Positions 43,781 through 51,815 of a stretch of 64,000 bases of DNA are shown here, in pieces; the first letter of the stretch is position 1, and each line of letters starts with the position of its first letter. The stretch covers positions 1 to 64,000 of the forward strand of contig NZ_ATCL01000012.1 of the NCBI RefSeq assembly GCF_000416965.1, in the 5' to 3' direction. The notes under the pieces are model-generated. The model searched no databases. It worked only from the letters and a program-made list of their open reading frames with translations, and had not been told where the DNA came from. This DNA is from Exiguobacterium chiriqhucha RW-2 (lineage in GTDB: Bacteria; Bacillota; Bacilli; Exiguobacteriales; Exiguobacteriaceae). The position numbers were made by a program, and so were the translations under genes.

Positions 43781-44806
43781 TTATCCTTCCGCCGGAACGG
43801 TGACCCATACTCGTTTTAAAGGTATAAATGCCTGTATTTCTTCATCCAGCTGATCATATACGCGAAGTAACGCGTCAATCAGATCGTCAGAATCCCATAA
43901 ACGAACTTTAAAGAACTGTTCTTTTGCTTTATTACGTGCGTCTTTTGTAAATCCTCCGAGAGAGACGACCAGTCCATACGTGGCCCCATATCCAGCTACT
44001 ACTCCTAATAAGCTATTGATAACGTCTATACCGGCTGATGACGCCGTTGCTTTGACTTGAACACAAATACGTGGTTCTTCAAGTCCTAGGACACCCTTCC
44101 CAGCTAGAATATCAACCCCTCCATCTTTCCCCGGTGGAGAGACGACCGGCTGGAAACCTTCCACTTTCAAGACCGCTGCGACCAAATCCTGCAAACGATG
44201 CCCAGCGAATTCTCGTTCGATGAGGATCCGAATCTGGTCACGACCAATCGCCTCAAGGTCTACGATTTCTTCCACGTCGATATCAGAAACCTGAGTGGTA
44301 GAAACAGGGTCTAATCCATTCACATATCGGTGCATCGCCTGTGGGATTCGAGTTTCTGCGTCATTTCGTTGAATCCGGCATACCGTCATGTAAGCACCAA
44401 GAGAATACAACAAATCTTGATCTAAGCGAGTCCGTGGCATGTTTGTCGTGAGCCATTCTACTCTTCGAATGTGTCTGACTTCGTCAGCGATCGCTGTATT
44501 GAATTCATAAGGTCCCGTCACGCGACCAATCGCAATGACCGGTTCTGTTTTTAAAGGGAGCACCACATAATCCCCGATTTTAATTTCATTTGCAAAACGC
44601 CAAATTTGATTAGCCATGTTGCTGATGGCTCTTGCTTTATCTTCTATGTAGGTCTCTCCGTATAACTCGATTAATGTTTCTCTGTCATCGATCGCCGAAA
44701 GGTCACCAAGATCCTCCCACCCTATCGCGACTAAATTATTTTCGAGTGCTGCGTTCTCTTGATGTCCATTTCTACCCGCTCGGACTAACCATATCGGATT
44801 TGTCAT
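43781..44806 (-). CDS. Mrr-type restriction endonuclease
   Basis: A 341-residue protein. The C-terminal half is an Mrr-type PD-(D/E)XK nuclease: RLQDLVAAVLKVEGFQPVVS, then GKDGGVDILAG (Asp232 in GGVD) and ICVQVKA (Gln-Val-Lys at 250-252). The N-terminal ~120 residues (IWLVRAGRNGH, IKIGDYVVLPLK, AIGRVTGPYEF) have the layout of an EVE/PUA-like reader domain, common in modification-dependent nucleases. Thus a type IV restriction role, cutting DNA with modified bases, is likely. The ATG at 44806 follows GGGGGATATCAAC. Confidence 0.8.
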   Translation of the reverse strand: MTNPIWLVRAGRNGHQENAALENNLVAIGWEDLGDLSAIDDRETLIELYGETYIEDKARAISNMANQIWRFANEIKIGDYVVLPLKTEPVIAIGRVTGPYEFNTAIADEVRHIRRVEWLTTNMPRTRLDQDLLYSLGAYMTVCRIQRNDAETRIPQAMHRYVNGLDPVSTTQVSDIDVEEIVDLEAIGRDQIRILIEREFAGHRLQDLVAAVLKVEGFQPVVSPPGKDGGVDILAGKGVLGLEEPRICVQVKATASSAGIDVINSLLGVVAGYGATYGLVVSLGGFTKDARNKAKEQFFKVRLWDSDDLIDALLRVYDQLDEEIQAFIPLKRVWVTVPAEG

Positions 44807-45008
44807 GTTGATATCCCCCATCAATTCAATAGTGTGATAATGATTATTTACTAGTTCAATTATAAGATAATTCTGTAATATAAAATATGGAATTCACTAA
44901 TATTGGTATTTTTCGCTATGATTTTATCGTGAATGAATAGACCCTAGATAAACTAGTTAAAAAAAGGAATATCGACAAACATCATTTTTTTCAATATCTC
45001 ATATTTAA

Positions 45009-45215
45009 AAATTATTTTTCTTATATCCATCTGCAGGTGAACATGATTCAGAGTTTAGGAACATAAGATATGTCATTGCTAGCCAAACTCATTATGAAGA
45101 AGAAGATGAAGACGATGCTGAGACTTGTTATTATTACTACCAAAATATAATTAAACCAGTTAATGAAGAGGTAGTGAAATTTAGAAGACAATACTTAGAT
45201 ACGATCAATAAATAA
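45009..45215 (+). pseudogene. 3' remnant of an unknown gene
   Basis: An open frame of 68 codons without any start codon ends at TAA 45213-45215. The peptide includes RNIRYVIASQTHYEEEDEDD and YYYYQNIIKPVNEEVVKF, so it looks like real protein sequence rather than chance, but the N-terminal part is absent. Unknown family. The rest of 44807-45363 is AT-rich and holds nothing I recognise. Confidence 0.35.
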
Positions 45216-45363
45216 CGTGTTTGATATAATCCATTTTTATTAATCGGAAACAAGAAAAGGACCTTTTTCTTCAGAGAATTAGCGGCAAACAATTCGAATT
45301 TCAATTTTAAAATATCATCATGTTTATGATTTTATCTTCGTCTCAAAGAATAGTTAACCAAAC

Positions 45364-45409
45364 AAAGAGCCCGTATACATTTTGACATCGAAATGTATAC
45401 GGGCTCTTT
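45364..45409 (-). terminator. Long palindrome/terminator, copy 3
   Basis: AAAGAGCCCGTATACATTTT plus GA pairs with TCGAAATGTATACGGGCTCT plus TT around CA (one mismatch). It lies 27 bases past the stop of the Hsp70 operon and should terminate it. The outer arm GAGCCC differs from other copies but keeps pairing. Confidence 0.8.
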
Positions 45410-45436
45410 AATAAGCAAATTAGATATTATTGATCA

Positions 45437-46807
45437 TCAGTTACGAGTCGGTTTGTTATCAAAGTTGATAAAATCACCAAGTTCATCTTCATCGAAGTCG
45501 AACAAGGCACTGTCATCATCAGCGGCTTTGGCTGCCGTTACCATTGCAGCGGCAGGAACTGAGACGTGCTTCAGTTGTTCAACCAACTCATTGCGCTCAA
45601 CTTCCGTCGCTTCTAAACTGAGGTTAGCTTGCTCCAATTCAGCGATAGCCACTTTTGCTTCTTCAGCCAACATACGGCCATTTTTCTTTTCTTCTTCGAG
45701 GAGACGGTTCAATTCAGCGACTTGTTGCTCTAAAGTACCAAGTTTTTCATCATATGAAACTTTTACTTTAAGTGATTCTTTGTCGAACTCTTTTGTGAGT
45801 TTTGCTGTTATCGATTTTTTTTCGGTTTCAAGAAGGTTAACTCGACGTTCGAGATTCCCTTTGAGCTTTTCTAGCTCTTCCGTCTCTTTTCGAACCTCAC
45901 CGAGCGTTTGTCCAAGACGTCCCACTTCTTTCTGTTGTTGCTCGGCTTTATTAGTGGCCGTTTCAGCTTGTTTTAGGAGAATGCGGTTTTCTTTTGTTAG
46001 AGATTTGATCTGTGTATTTTTTGATTTCATGTCTCGTACTAGTTCACTGTTTATTTGTTTTAGAGACACGACTTGCTCTCTCTCAGATTCAAGTTGTTGT
46101 TTCAATTCCTTTTGTTCGCCTAAAGCATCGATCTCGTCAGCTACACTCTCAAGCATCTTTAATGCGATTTTTAATCGAGAAGCTACTTTTACTCCATCAG
46201 AAGTGATTGATTCTTCAGGAACCCCAAAATCTTCCAACCCTAACAACTCCTCGTATTTACTGCGTAAAAGTTCGTCCCAGTCTAATTCGAAGCCCTCAAC
46301 CTTTATCCCAAGTTCATCGTAAAATTGTAAAACATGCGCTTCTTCTTCCATTAAAGGTTTGATCAGTTCTTTGAACTCTCCGTTCTTATAGAATCGCAAA
46401 ATATTGATTGTCACATAGAAAGGCACACGCTCTTCAAGAAGTGCCTTTCGAATAGACGAGTCCCACTGTTTGAGATCAAAGTTTTTGTATTCCTCTTCGA
46501 ACAATTCTGTTAAGAGAGGCTCGATATACTTCTCCCCCTGATTTGCTAAGAAGTTATAAAAATTATAACTTTCGAGTAGATGAGGACAAATGATTCGAAT
46601 CACTTCATTTTGATCGAATTTGTCTTGTTTGAGATCTTGAGCTGTAATTTCAGCTTTCTTTAGCAGTTTGTGTTCGTCTTTCAAAAGTGCCATTAACGAA
46701 CCTTCTGAACAGGTATTCAACAAAGCTGCATCAAGATACTCATTTCTCACACCCTCGACCTCGATATAACGAATTTTTCTTTCTTTGAGACCACTTTTTC
46801 TTCTCAT
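45437..46807 (-). CDS. Coiled-coil protein, last gene of the Hsp70/beta-CASP operon
   Basis: A 456-residue protein. Residues 1-190 form a helical globular domain of unknown family (ICPHLLESYNFYNFLANQGE, LLEERVPFYVTINILRFYKN). Residues about 205-410 are a long coiled coil. The C-terminus is an acidic tail (DDDSALFDFDEDELGDFINF), which could bind a partner or mimic nucleic acid. The ATG at 46807 follows TTGGAGGGATTAAG. It lies 42 bases after the HEAT gene and before terminator copy 3. A structural or client-binding role is inferred. Confidence 0.65.
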   Translation of the reverse strand: MRRKSGLKERKIRYIEVEGVRNEYLDAALLNTCSEGSLMALLKDEHKLLKKAEITAQDLKQDKFDQNEVIRIICPHLLESYNFYNFLANQGEKYIEPLLTELFEEEYKNFDLKQWDSSIRKALLEERVPFYVTINILRFYKNGEFKELIKPLMEEEAHVLQFYDELGIKVEGFELDWDELLRSKYEELLGLEDFGVPEESITSDGVKVASRLKIALKMLESVADEIDALGEQKELKQQLESEREQVVSLKQINSELVRDMKSKNTQIKSLTKENRILLKQAETATNKAEQQQKEVGRLGQTLGEVRKETEELEKLKGNLERRVNLLETEKKSITAKLTKEFDKESLKVKVSYDEKLGTLEQQVAELNRLLEEEKKNGRMLAEEAKVAIAELEQANLSLEATEVERNELVEQLKHVSVPAAAMVTAAKAADDDSALFDFDEDELGDFINFDNKPTRN

Positions 46808-46849
46808 CTTAATCCCTCCAATCTCATCTGTGTCGCTCCTGACCAAGCA

Positions 46850-48556
46850 TTAGTTTCGCACCGTGGAGATGCGTCCCTTCTCCTTGCGCATGTTCTCAAT
46901 GATTTGATCTAATTCACGAATAACCCGTGGGTCGTTTTCATCTTGCTTTGCCTTATAGAGGACGTCTTGCGACAACAACTCTTTCTTCTTGTTCACGTGT
47001 TTTCCAATCAATCGATAAATCTCTAACTTTAAAGTTGGAGAAGGTTTTTGATTTAATTTTTTCTGTAGGATCGGCCCCACGTCCTCTGGCATGATGTTGG
47101 CGCGCTGGAGCGAGGTTACCAACATGATCGCTTTTTCATCAGGACAAACGAGCATTGTCTCAGCCATTTTCACGATGAGTCTGAATGGCATTTTTGGTAA
47201 ATGCTTTTGAAGGACGAATTGTTCATTTTCATCACCGTTCATCAATAAATCGATATATTGCTCAAAAGATTCTCGATCGCCAAGGCGGACCATACAGTTG
47301 AGCGCATCAAGATAAAGTTTGCTCCGTTGCTCGTTTAAGAATGGTCTGATTGTCGGGATCAGTTCTCTGTCGTTTTGACCGAGGTATGCAATGGCGCCAA
47401 GACACTCTTGTTGCAACCTAAGATCTGGTGTAGCTTTCAATTCAGCGACAATCATCGGTACTAGTGACGAGTCATTGGTATGACTGAAACCACGAACGAT
47501 GACTCGTTTTTTGTTCGGGTACTTTTGGAAGGCATCGACTAATAACTTTGTCGCATATGGCATGCGCAATCCACCTAACGTCATACAAATCGGCATCAAT
47601 TTACCTTCATCCGACTCGTCCTCAAGGACAGCCGATAAGACAGGGACCGCATCTTCTTTAAATGAACGCAACGCCAGTGTGAAGACTGGGCGCACTGCTC
47701 GCTTTTCTCCCTTAATATATGCATCAAATACTGGTTTAACCGCTTCAGGACCAAAGTCAGCAAAGCGAGGGGCCAACTGAATGACTTGGTCGATGATATC
47801 GTTTCGGTTCGAGTCCAAATTATTGATGATTTTAATGATAGGTTCGACCGATTGTTTATCCCGAATTTTAATAAGGGATTCCAAACCGATTGCAACAAAA
47901 TCCGGGTTAGACATGTGTGTCAAAATACTTCCCACGGCTTCACGTTCACGGATGGTGCCAGCTCCGAGCATCGAGAGCGTGATGTGTTGTGTACTATTCG
48001 CCTTTTCGAGTACAGCCTTGATGATTTTGCGTCCTCTCAGGCTTCTGACGGAAAGCCGCCCTAGTAAGTTAACGATCTCACTCTTTCTTTGATCTTCCGT
48101 CAAATCGAATTTTCGACATTCTCTGAAGATGATGGAGACCGCTTTTTCTCCGTAAGCTTCTACTTCTTTTGCTGCTTCTTTCCGCTTGGCCGGATCATCA
48201 CTGTAAGCCATCAATTCTAGAGAATCCACAATGGTTCTCGCTTCTGTCTCGTTGATGTCCTCGTCTAGGTGTTCAAACGAGATGTCGACATATCCAACTC
48301 GTCCCATATACTCAACTTCAACTAATTTTTCATTGCCGTCCTGTTGAGAAGGACCGGAAAGGGAAGTGAAGAAATCATCATCGATTTCCTCACTTTCATC
48401 TTCTCGTTCCGCTTGTTGCAATAACTCTTGTCGAATCTTCTCTTCCTCATCTTCATTGAGTACGAATTTTTCTTGTACATCGTGATCGACTAGGTGTTTC
48501 TTCATATCATTTAGCTTTTGGAAACTACTTGCTGAAATTCTATCTTTCATCGACAT
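46850..48556 (-). CDS. HEAT-repeat protein of the Hsp70/beta-CASP operon
   Basis: A 568-residue protein. After an acidic N-terminal 75 residues, nearly the whole chain consists of HEAT/ARM-type helical repeats, for example DPAKRKEAAKEVEAYGEKAV, MPYATKLLVDAFQKYPNKKR and LRLQQECLGAIAYLGQNDRE. Such solenoids act as scaffolds or bind nucleic acid and proteins. There is no lyase motif or catalytic residue visible. The ATG at 48556 follows AAAAGGAG at 8 bases (a GTG three codons upstream overlaps the site). It lies 14 bases from the Hsp70 gene. Confidence 0.75.
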   Translation of the reverse strand: MSMKDRISASSFQKLNDMKKHLVDHDVQEKFVLNEDEEEKIRQELLQQAEREDESEEIDDDFFTSLSGPSQQDGNEKLVEVEYMGRVGYVDISFEHLDEDINETEARTIVDSLELMAYSDDPAKRKEAAKEVEAYGEKAVSIIFRECRKFDLTEDQRKSEIVNLLGRLSVRSLRGRKIIKAVLEKANSTQHITLSMLGAGTIREREAVGSILTHMSNPDFVAIGLESLIKIRDKQSVEPIIKIINNLDSNRNDIIDQVIQLAPRFADFGPEAVKPVFDAYIKGEKRAVRPVFTLALRSFKEDAVPVLSAVLEDESDEGKLMPICMTLGGLRMPYATKLLVDAFQKYPNKKRVIVRGFSHTNDSSLVPMIVAELKATPDLRLQQECLGAIAYLGQNDRELIPTIRPFLNEQRSKLYLDALNCMVRLGDRESFEQYIDLLMNGDENEQFVLQKHLPKMPFRLIVKMAETMLVCPDEKAIMLVTSLQRANIMPEDVGPILQKKLNQKPSPTLKLEIYRLIGKHVNKKKELLSQDVLYKAKQDENDPRVIRELDQIIENMRKEKGRISTVRN

Positions 48557-48570
48557 AGGAGCCACTCCTT

Positions 48571-50355
48571 TTATTTGATCTTATTGATATGTTCTTGTTT
48601 CTGTTTCAGTAATTGGATTTCTTTCTCTGTAAACTCATGTGCCCCGATATTTACATCGATGACTTCTGTTTCATCTTGTTCGAGCCAAGCCTTTACCGAC
48701 ACTTCACGTTCTTGGTTGCATTCTACTTTTAAGACGAGTTTCGAATTGACCGATACTGGTTTTTTGAAAGCCACAGTGGCTGATTTTAGTTTTTTAGTAT
48801 GGATCGATTTTGCGTCAACTGCCGTAAACAATTCTAATTGCATGGCATTCACAGCCTTTGTCGAACTCGCGCCCGTCACGATGAAACGATCCTCAATGAT
48901 TCGTTCAAACGGAAGTACCGTTCCTTTTTCCAATAACGCGACAGGATCCGCTCCTATGACATCAATGTAAATGTTATTTGGCACCGTATTTGTGAACACG
49001 ACAGTCTCTGCTGAAATTTCAGTATCCGCAACTTGAATCTGGTCACTAGACTTGAAGTTTATGTTGTCAATTTGATGATGATAGATAGCTGCACCACGAC
49101 TGACCGCAAACATCGGGTTGATTGATTTAATTGGCTTCATTCGACGACCAAAAATCTCATAAATTCGTTCTTGGACCGTATGATAGTATGTCATCCCCCC
49201 GACTAAAAAGACTCCATCGATGTCCTGCGGGGTCATCGCTCCAATTTTTGAATGCTGAAGGGCATTTAGAATAGGTTCTTCAATATTTTTCCCTTGTTTA
49301 CTCTGTTCTTTATAGAGCAGTTCACTGATGATTTGGTCATATTCTTTTTTGGTGATGGAAAGAGAGGTGACGAGCTCTTCCGGTAATTGGGACGACAACA
49401 TTTCACGGTAAGATAGTCGATCAAACTTCTCACTGTTTTCGTAATAGTCGATTTGTTGAAGTCGAAGCTGGTTTTCAATTTTAGTACTGAAACTCTTTTT
49501 CGCTTTTTCAGCAAAATCATGGAGGTTCTCAAACAATCTCAATACGTCTTTTTTCTCGTATTTTGCTGTAAATTGTTTGAACGAAAGACCATACTCTTTG
49601 AGAAGTCTCTTGAATAGCTCGTTTACGACCTTTTTATCAAAGTCGATACCACCTAACTCCGTATATTGAGAAATCGAGAGTTCTTGGATATCAATGCCAC
49701 CATTTAACCCCTCGCCGACTTGCAAGATGGATACATCACAAGTTCCACCGCCTAAGTCAAACACCATCAAGTTTTTCTTCTTTCCTTCAAGGGTCAAGCG
49801 ACGGGCCGAAACATCCAGCTTCTTCTCTTCGTTTAAGAAGTCGATCAAGGCAGCCGTTGGCTCCGGAATCATATGAATTTTATCTTTATCAAACCCGCTC
49901 AGCATGCCGGCCGCTTTCGTGGCTTGCTGTTGCTGGAAATTAAAGTTGGCCGGGATGGTGATCACGACACTATCAATTTTTTCTTCCCCATAATATTCTT
50001 CAGCTTGGGCTTTAAGAATTTTTAAGACATAGGAGGCCACCATTTCCGGCCGGATATTCTCTTCACCGATTGGCCACGAAACGTCTTCACCGATATGTCG
50101 TTTCGCTTCTTTGATGATTTGAGACGGATAGACCCCGTTCATCCGTTTTGCGAAACGTCCGACATATGGATAACCCTGATCATCTATATAAAGTACTGAA
50201 GGGAGTGTATGATCTTGTACGATAGAGTTTCCACTCTCATCGACTTGAGCCACTTCGAGGGTTGATGACTCGATGTCCCCTCTAACTGTCAAGTTAGCCA
50301 CACTCACTGTCGAGTTTGTCGTTCCTAGATCGATTCCAATATATCTCTTTGCCAT
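48571..50355 (-). CDS. Hsp70 (DnaK-like) chaperone, lid-less variant
   Basis: A 594-residue Hsp70. ATPase signatures: YIGIDLGTTNSTVSVAN at 5-21, MIPEPTAALIDF at 162-173, MVFDLGGGTCDVSILQ at 197-212, GVFLVGGM at 381-388 and SRGAAIYHH at 419-427. The substrate-binding part is a beta-sandwich-like region (about 440-575) ending in a short Lys/Gln-rich helix; the usual long helical lid and the acidic DnaK tail appear to be missing. It differs from housekeeping DnaK and probably handles a dedicated client of this operon. The gene upstream encodes a GrpE-like protein, its likely nucleotide exchange factor, ending 1 base away. Confidence 0.88.
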   Translation of the reverse strand: MAKRYIGIDLGTTNSTVSVANLTVRGDIESSTLEVAQVDESGNSIVQDHTLPSVLYIDDQGYPYVGRFAKRMNGVYPSQIIKEAKRHIGEDVSWPIGEENIRPEMVASYVLKILKAQAEEYYGEEKIDSVVITIPANFNFQQQQATKAAGMLSGFDKDKIHMIPEPTAALIDFLNEEKKLDVSARRLTLEGKKKNLMVFDLGGGTCDVSILQVGEGLNGGIDIQELSISQYTELGGIDFDKKVVNELFKRLLKEYGLSFKQFTAKYEKKDVLRLFENLHDFAEKAKKSFSTKIENQLRLQQIDYYENSEKFDRLSYREMLSSQLPEELVTSLSITKKEYDQIISELLYKEQSKQGKNIEEPILNALQHSKIGAMTPQDIDGVFLVGGMTYYHTVQERIYEIFGRRMKPIKSINPMFAVSRGAAIYHHQIDNINFKSSDQIQVADTEISAETVVFTNTVPNNIYIDVIGADPVALLEKGTVLPFERIIEDRFIVTGASSTKAVNAMQLELFTAVDAKSIHTKKLKSATVAFKKPVSVNSKLVLKVECNQEREVSVKAWLEQDETEVIDVNIGAHEFTEKEIQLLKQKQEHINKIK

Positions 50356-50356
50356 T

Positions 50357-51799
50357 TTAGAGTTCTCCTTTTAATTCAATAATTAGTGGACGAATAATGA
50401 TTTTTCCATTCAATGTCCAGCCATACTTCATAAGCTTTACTTGAATCATGCTATCCTGACTCTCGACTGGGCTGTCGATGTGGTAATCCTTAATTAAATC
50501 AGTTTTTGAAACCGTGAATACCTCACCCAATTCGTGATTGTTCGAATGTTTTTCTAACCCGATTTCAAATTCCAATTTATCGAATAAGCTCTCTAGTCGC
50601 CATTGACTGAGTTGGACTTTTTCAGGTCGCTCTCCTTGGCTTTCGACCATGAGATCTGACAACAAATAATCACTCGATTCTCCGCCGATGGCCTTAAATA
50701 GTTTTGTATAAATGGCTTCTTCCATCTTCTCAGCCTTCTCTTTTTCCTGTTCTAAGGCTACATTTAAGCGGTTTATCTCTTCTTCCGCGATAGCAAGTTT
50801 ATACGATGGCTCTAAAGTTGACTTGCTGTCGTGGTCTTCAAGCAATGGCGTAACTTGCTTAATGGCCGTTTGAACTGATAGAAGAGCTGTCTCTAGTGAA
50901 GTCAAAACGTCCTCACCGTTAGCGGTTGCTTCGGGTTGCTCTTGGAGGGTCATCTCGTCGGTAGCACTCGCCTCCGTTTCAGGGAACACTTCGACGTTCT
51001 CTGTGTTTTGAGTCTCTGATTCAATGGGGACATCAATTTGATTCAAAGACACTTCTTTTGGTGCATTGCCATCTTTGAGATCTTCAAGTTTTTCTTTTAA
51101 AGTGATCAACGCTCCTGATACGTCTCGCTCGTTCAATGCATCCGCTAGGATTGCTTTTATACCGTTCGCAAATACGAGGTTATCCAAACCAACTTCTTTT
51201 TTGAAGGTCACCATTTTTGGATAAGAAGGGCCCATTTTAAATGTGAGGTCCGTTCTTTTAATGATGGCCGCCACCTCTGATGTATCGATGTTATCGAAGA
51301 GTAAAGGCATGACTTCCTCAACCTCTTGTTTGATAGTGTGCATCTGTTTTTTACTAGAGATACTGATCAGTAGTTTTAGCAAGAGCTCAACGAACATCTT
51401 CGGTTTATTATTGAACACTTTATAATCTTGAAGTTCTCCCTCGCATAAATATAAGAAGGCTTTTCGTGCATTGGGAAAATTAAGATTTGTAGTTTGAAGT
51501 GCAGTAATTGCTATATCACTTGTGATGGGTAGGTTATTGGATTTATTCCATGCTTCAGCAATCAAGTCAGGAAAAACATTCGATTCACTTTTCTCCCTGT
51601 TCTCAAAAAGCATTGTTTCCGTGAGGTTTTCTAGCGTCATGACGAACTTATCCCGAGATTTATGCTGAAAAATTTCAAGTCTCTTTAACTCATTTTCAAA
51701 TTCTTCAGTTGATACCCCTTCTATGCTCGAGTAAAGATTTTTGTTTTTCATCCCATAATTCTTTAATACTGCGTTCAGTACTTGTGATTGAATGTCCAT
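50357..51799 (-). CDS. Protein with GrpE-like C-terminal domain
   Basis: A 480-residue protein. Residues 1 to about 330 are helical with no known match. The last ~145 residues read as GrpE: a coiled coil (LAIAEEEINRLNVALEQEKE), a helical bundle, then the beta-domain (EVFTVSKTDLIKDYHIDSPV, then KLMKYGWTLNGKIIIRPLII), where the G-W-x-x-x-G-K-I-I-I-R-P string corresponds to the GrpE G-Y-x-x-x-x-R-V-L-R-P pattern. GrpE releases ADP from Hsp70. The adjacent Hsp70 gene fits exactly. The ATG at 51799 is chosen over a TTG that sits almost on the ribosome site. Confidence 0.7.
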   Translation of the reverse strand: MDIQSQVLNAVLKNYGMKNKNLYSSIEGVSTEEFENELKRLEIFQHKSRDKFVMTLENLTETMLFENREKSESNVFPDLIAEAWNKSNNLPITSDIAITALQTTNLNFPNARKAFLYLCEGELQDYKVFNNKPKMFVELLLKLLISISSKKQMHTIKQEVEEVMPLLFDNIDTSEVAAIIKRTDLTFKMGPSYPKMVTFKKEVGLDNLVFANGIKAILADALNERDVSGALITLKEKLEDLKDGNAPKEVSLNQIDVPIESETQNTENVEVFPETEASATDEMTLQEQPEATANGEDVLTSLETALLSVQTAIKQVTPLLEDHDSKSTLEPSYKLAIAEEEINRLNVALEQEKEKAEKMEEAIYTKLFKAIGGESSDYLLSDLMVESQGERPEKVQLSQWRLESLFDKLEFEIGLEKHSNNHELGEVFTVSKTDLIKDYHIDSPVESQDSMIQVKLMKYGWTLNGKIIIRPLIIELKGEL

Positions 51800-51815
51800 G
51801 TTAGGCAAATCCCTT

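Noticed and set aside
45393-46322. A 309-codon plus-strand frame rich in Ser and Phe
   Set aside because: It is the antisense of the coiled-coil gene at 45437-46807; its composition is what opposite-strand reading of Glu/Lys-rich sequence gives, and it has no ribosome site.
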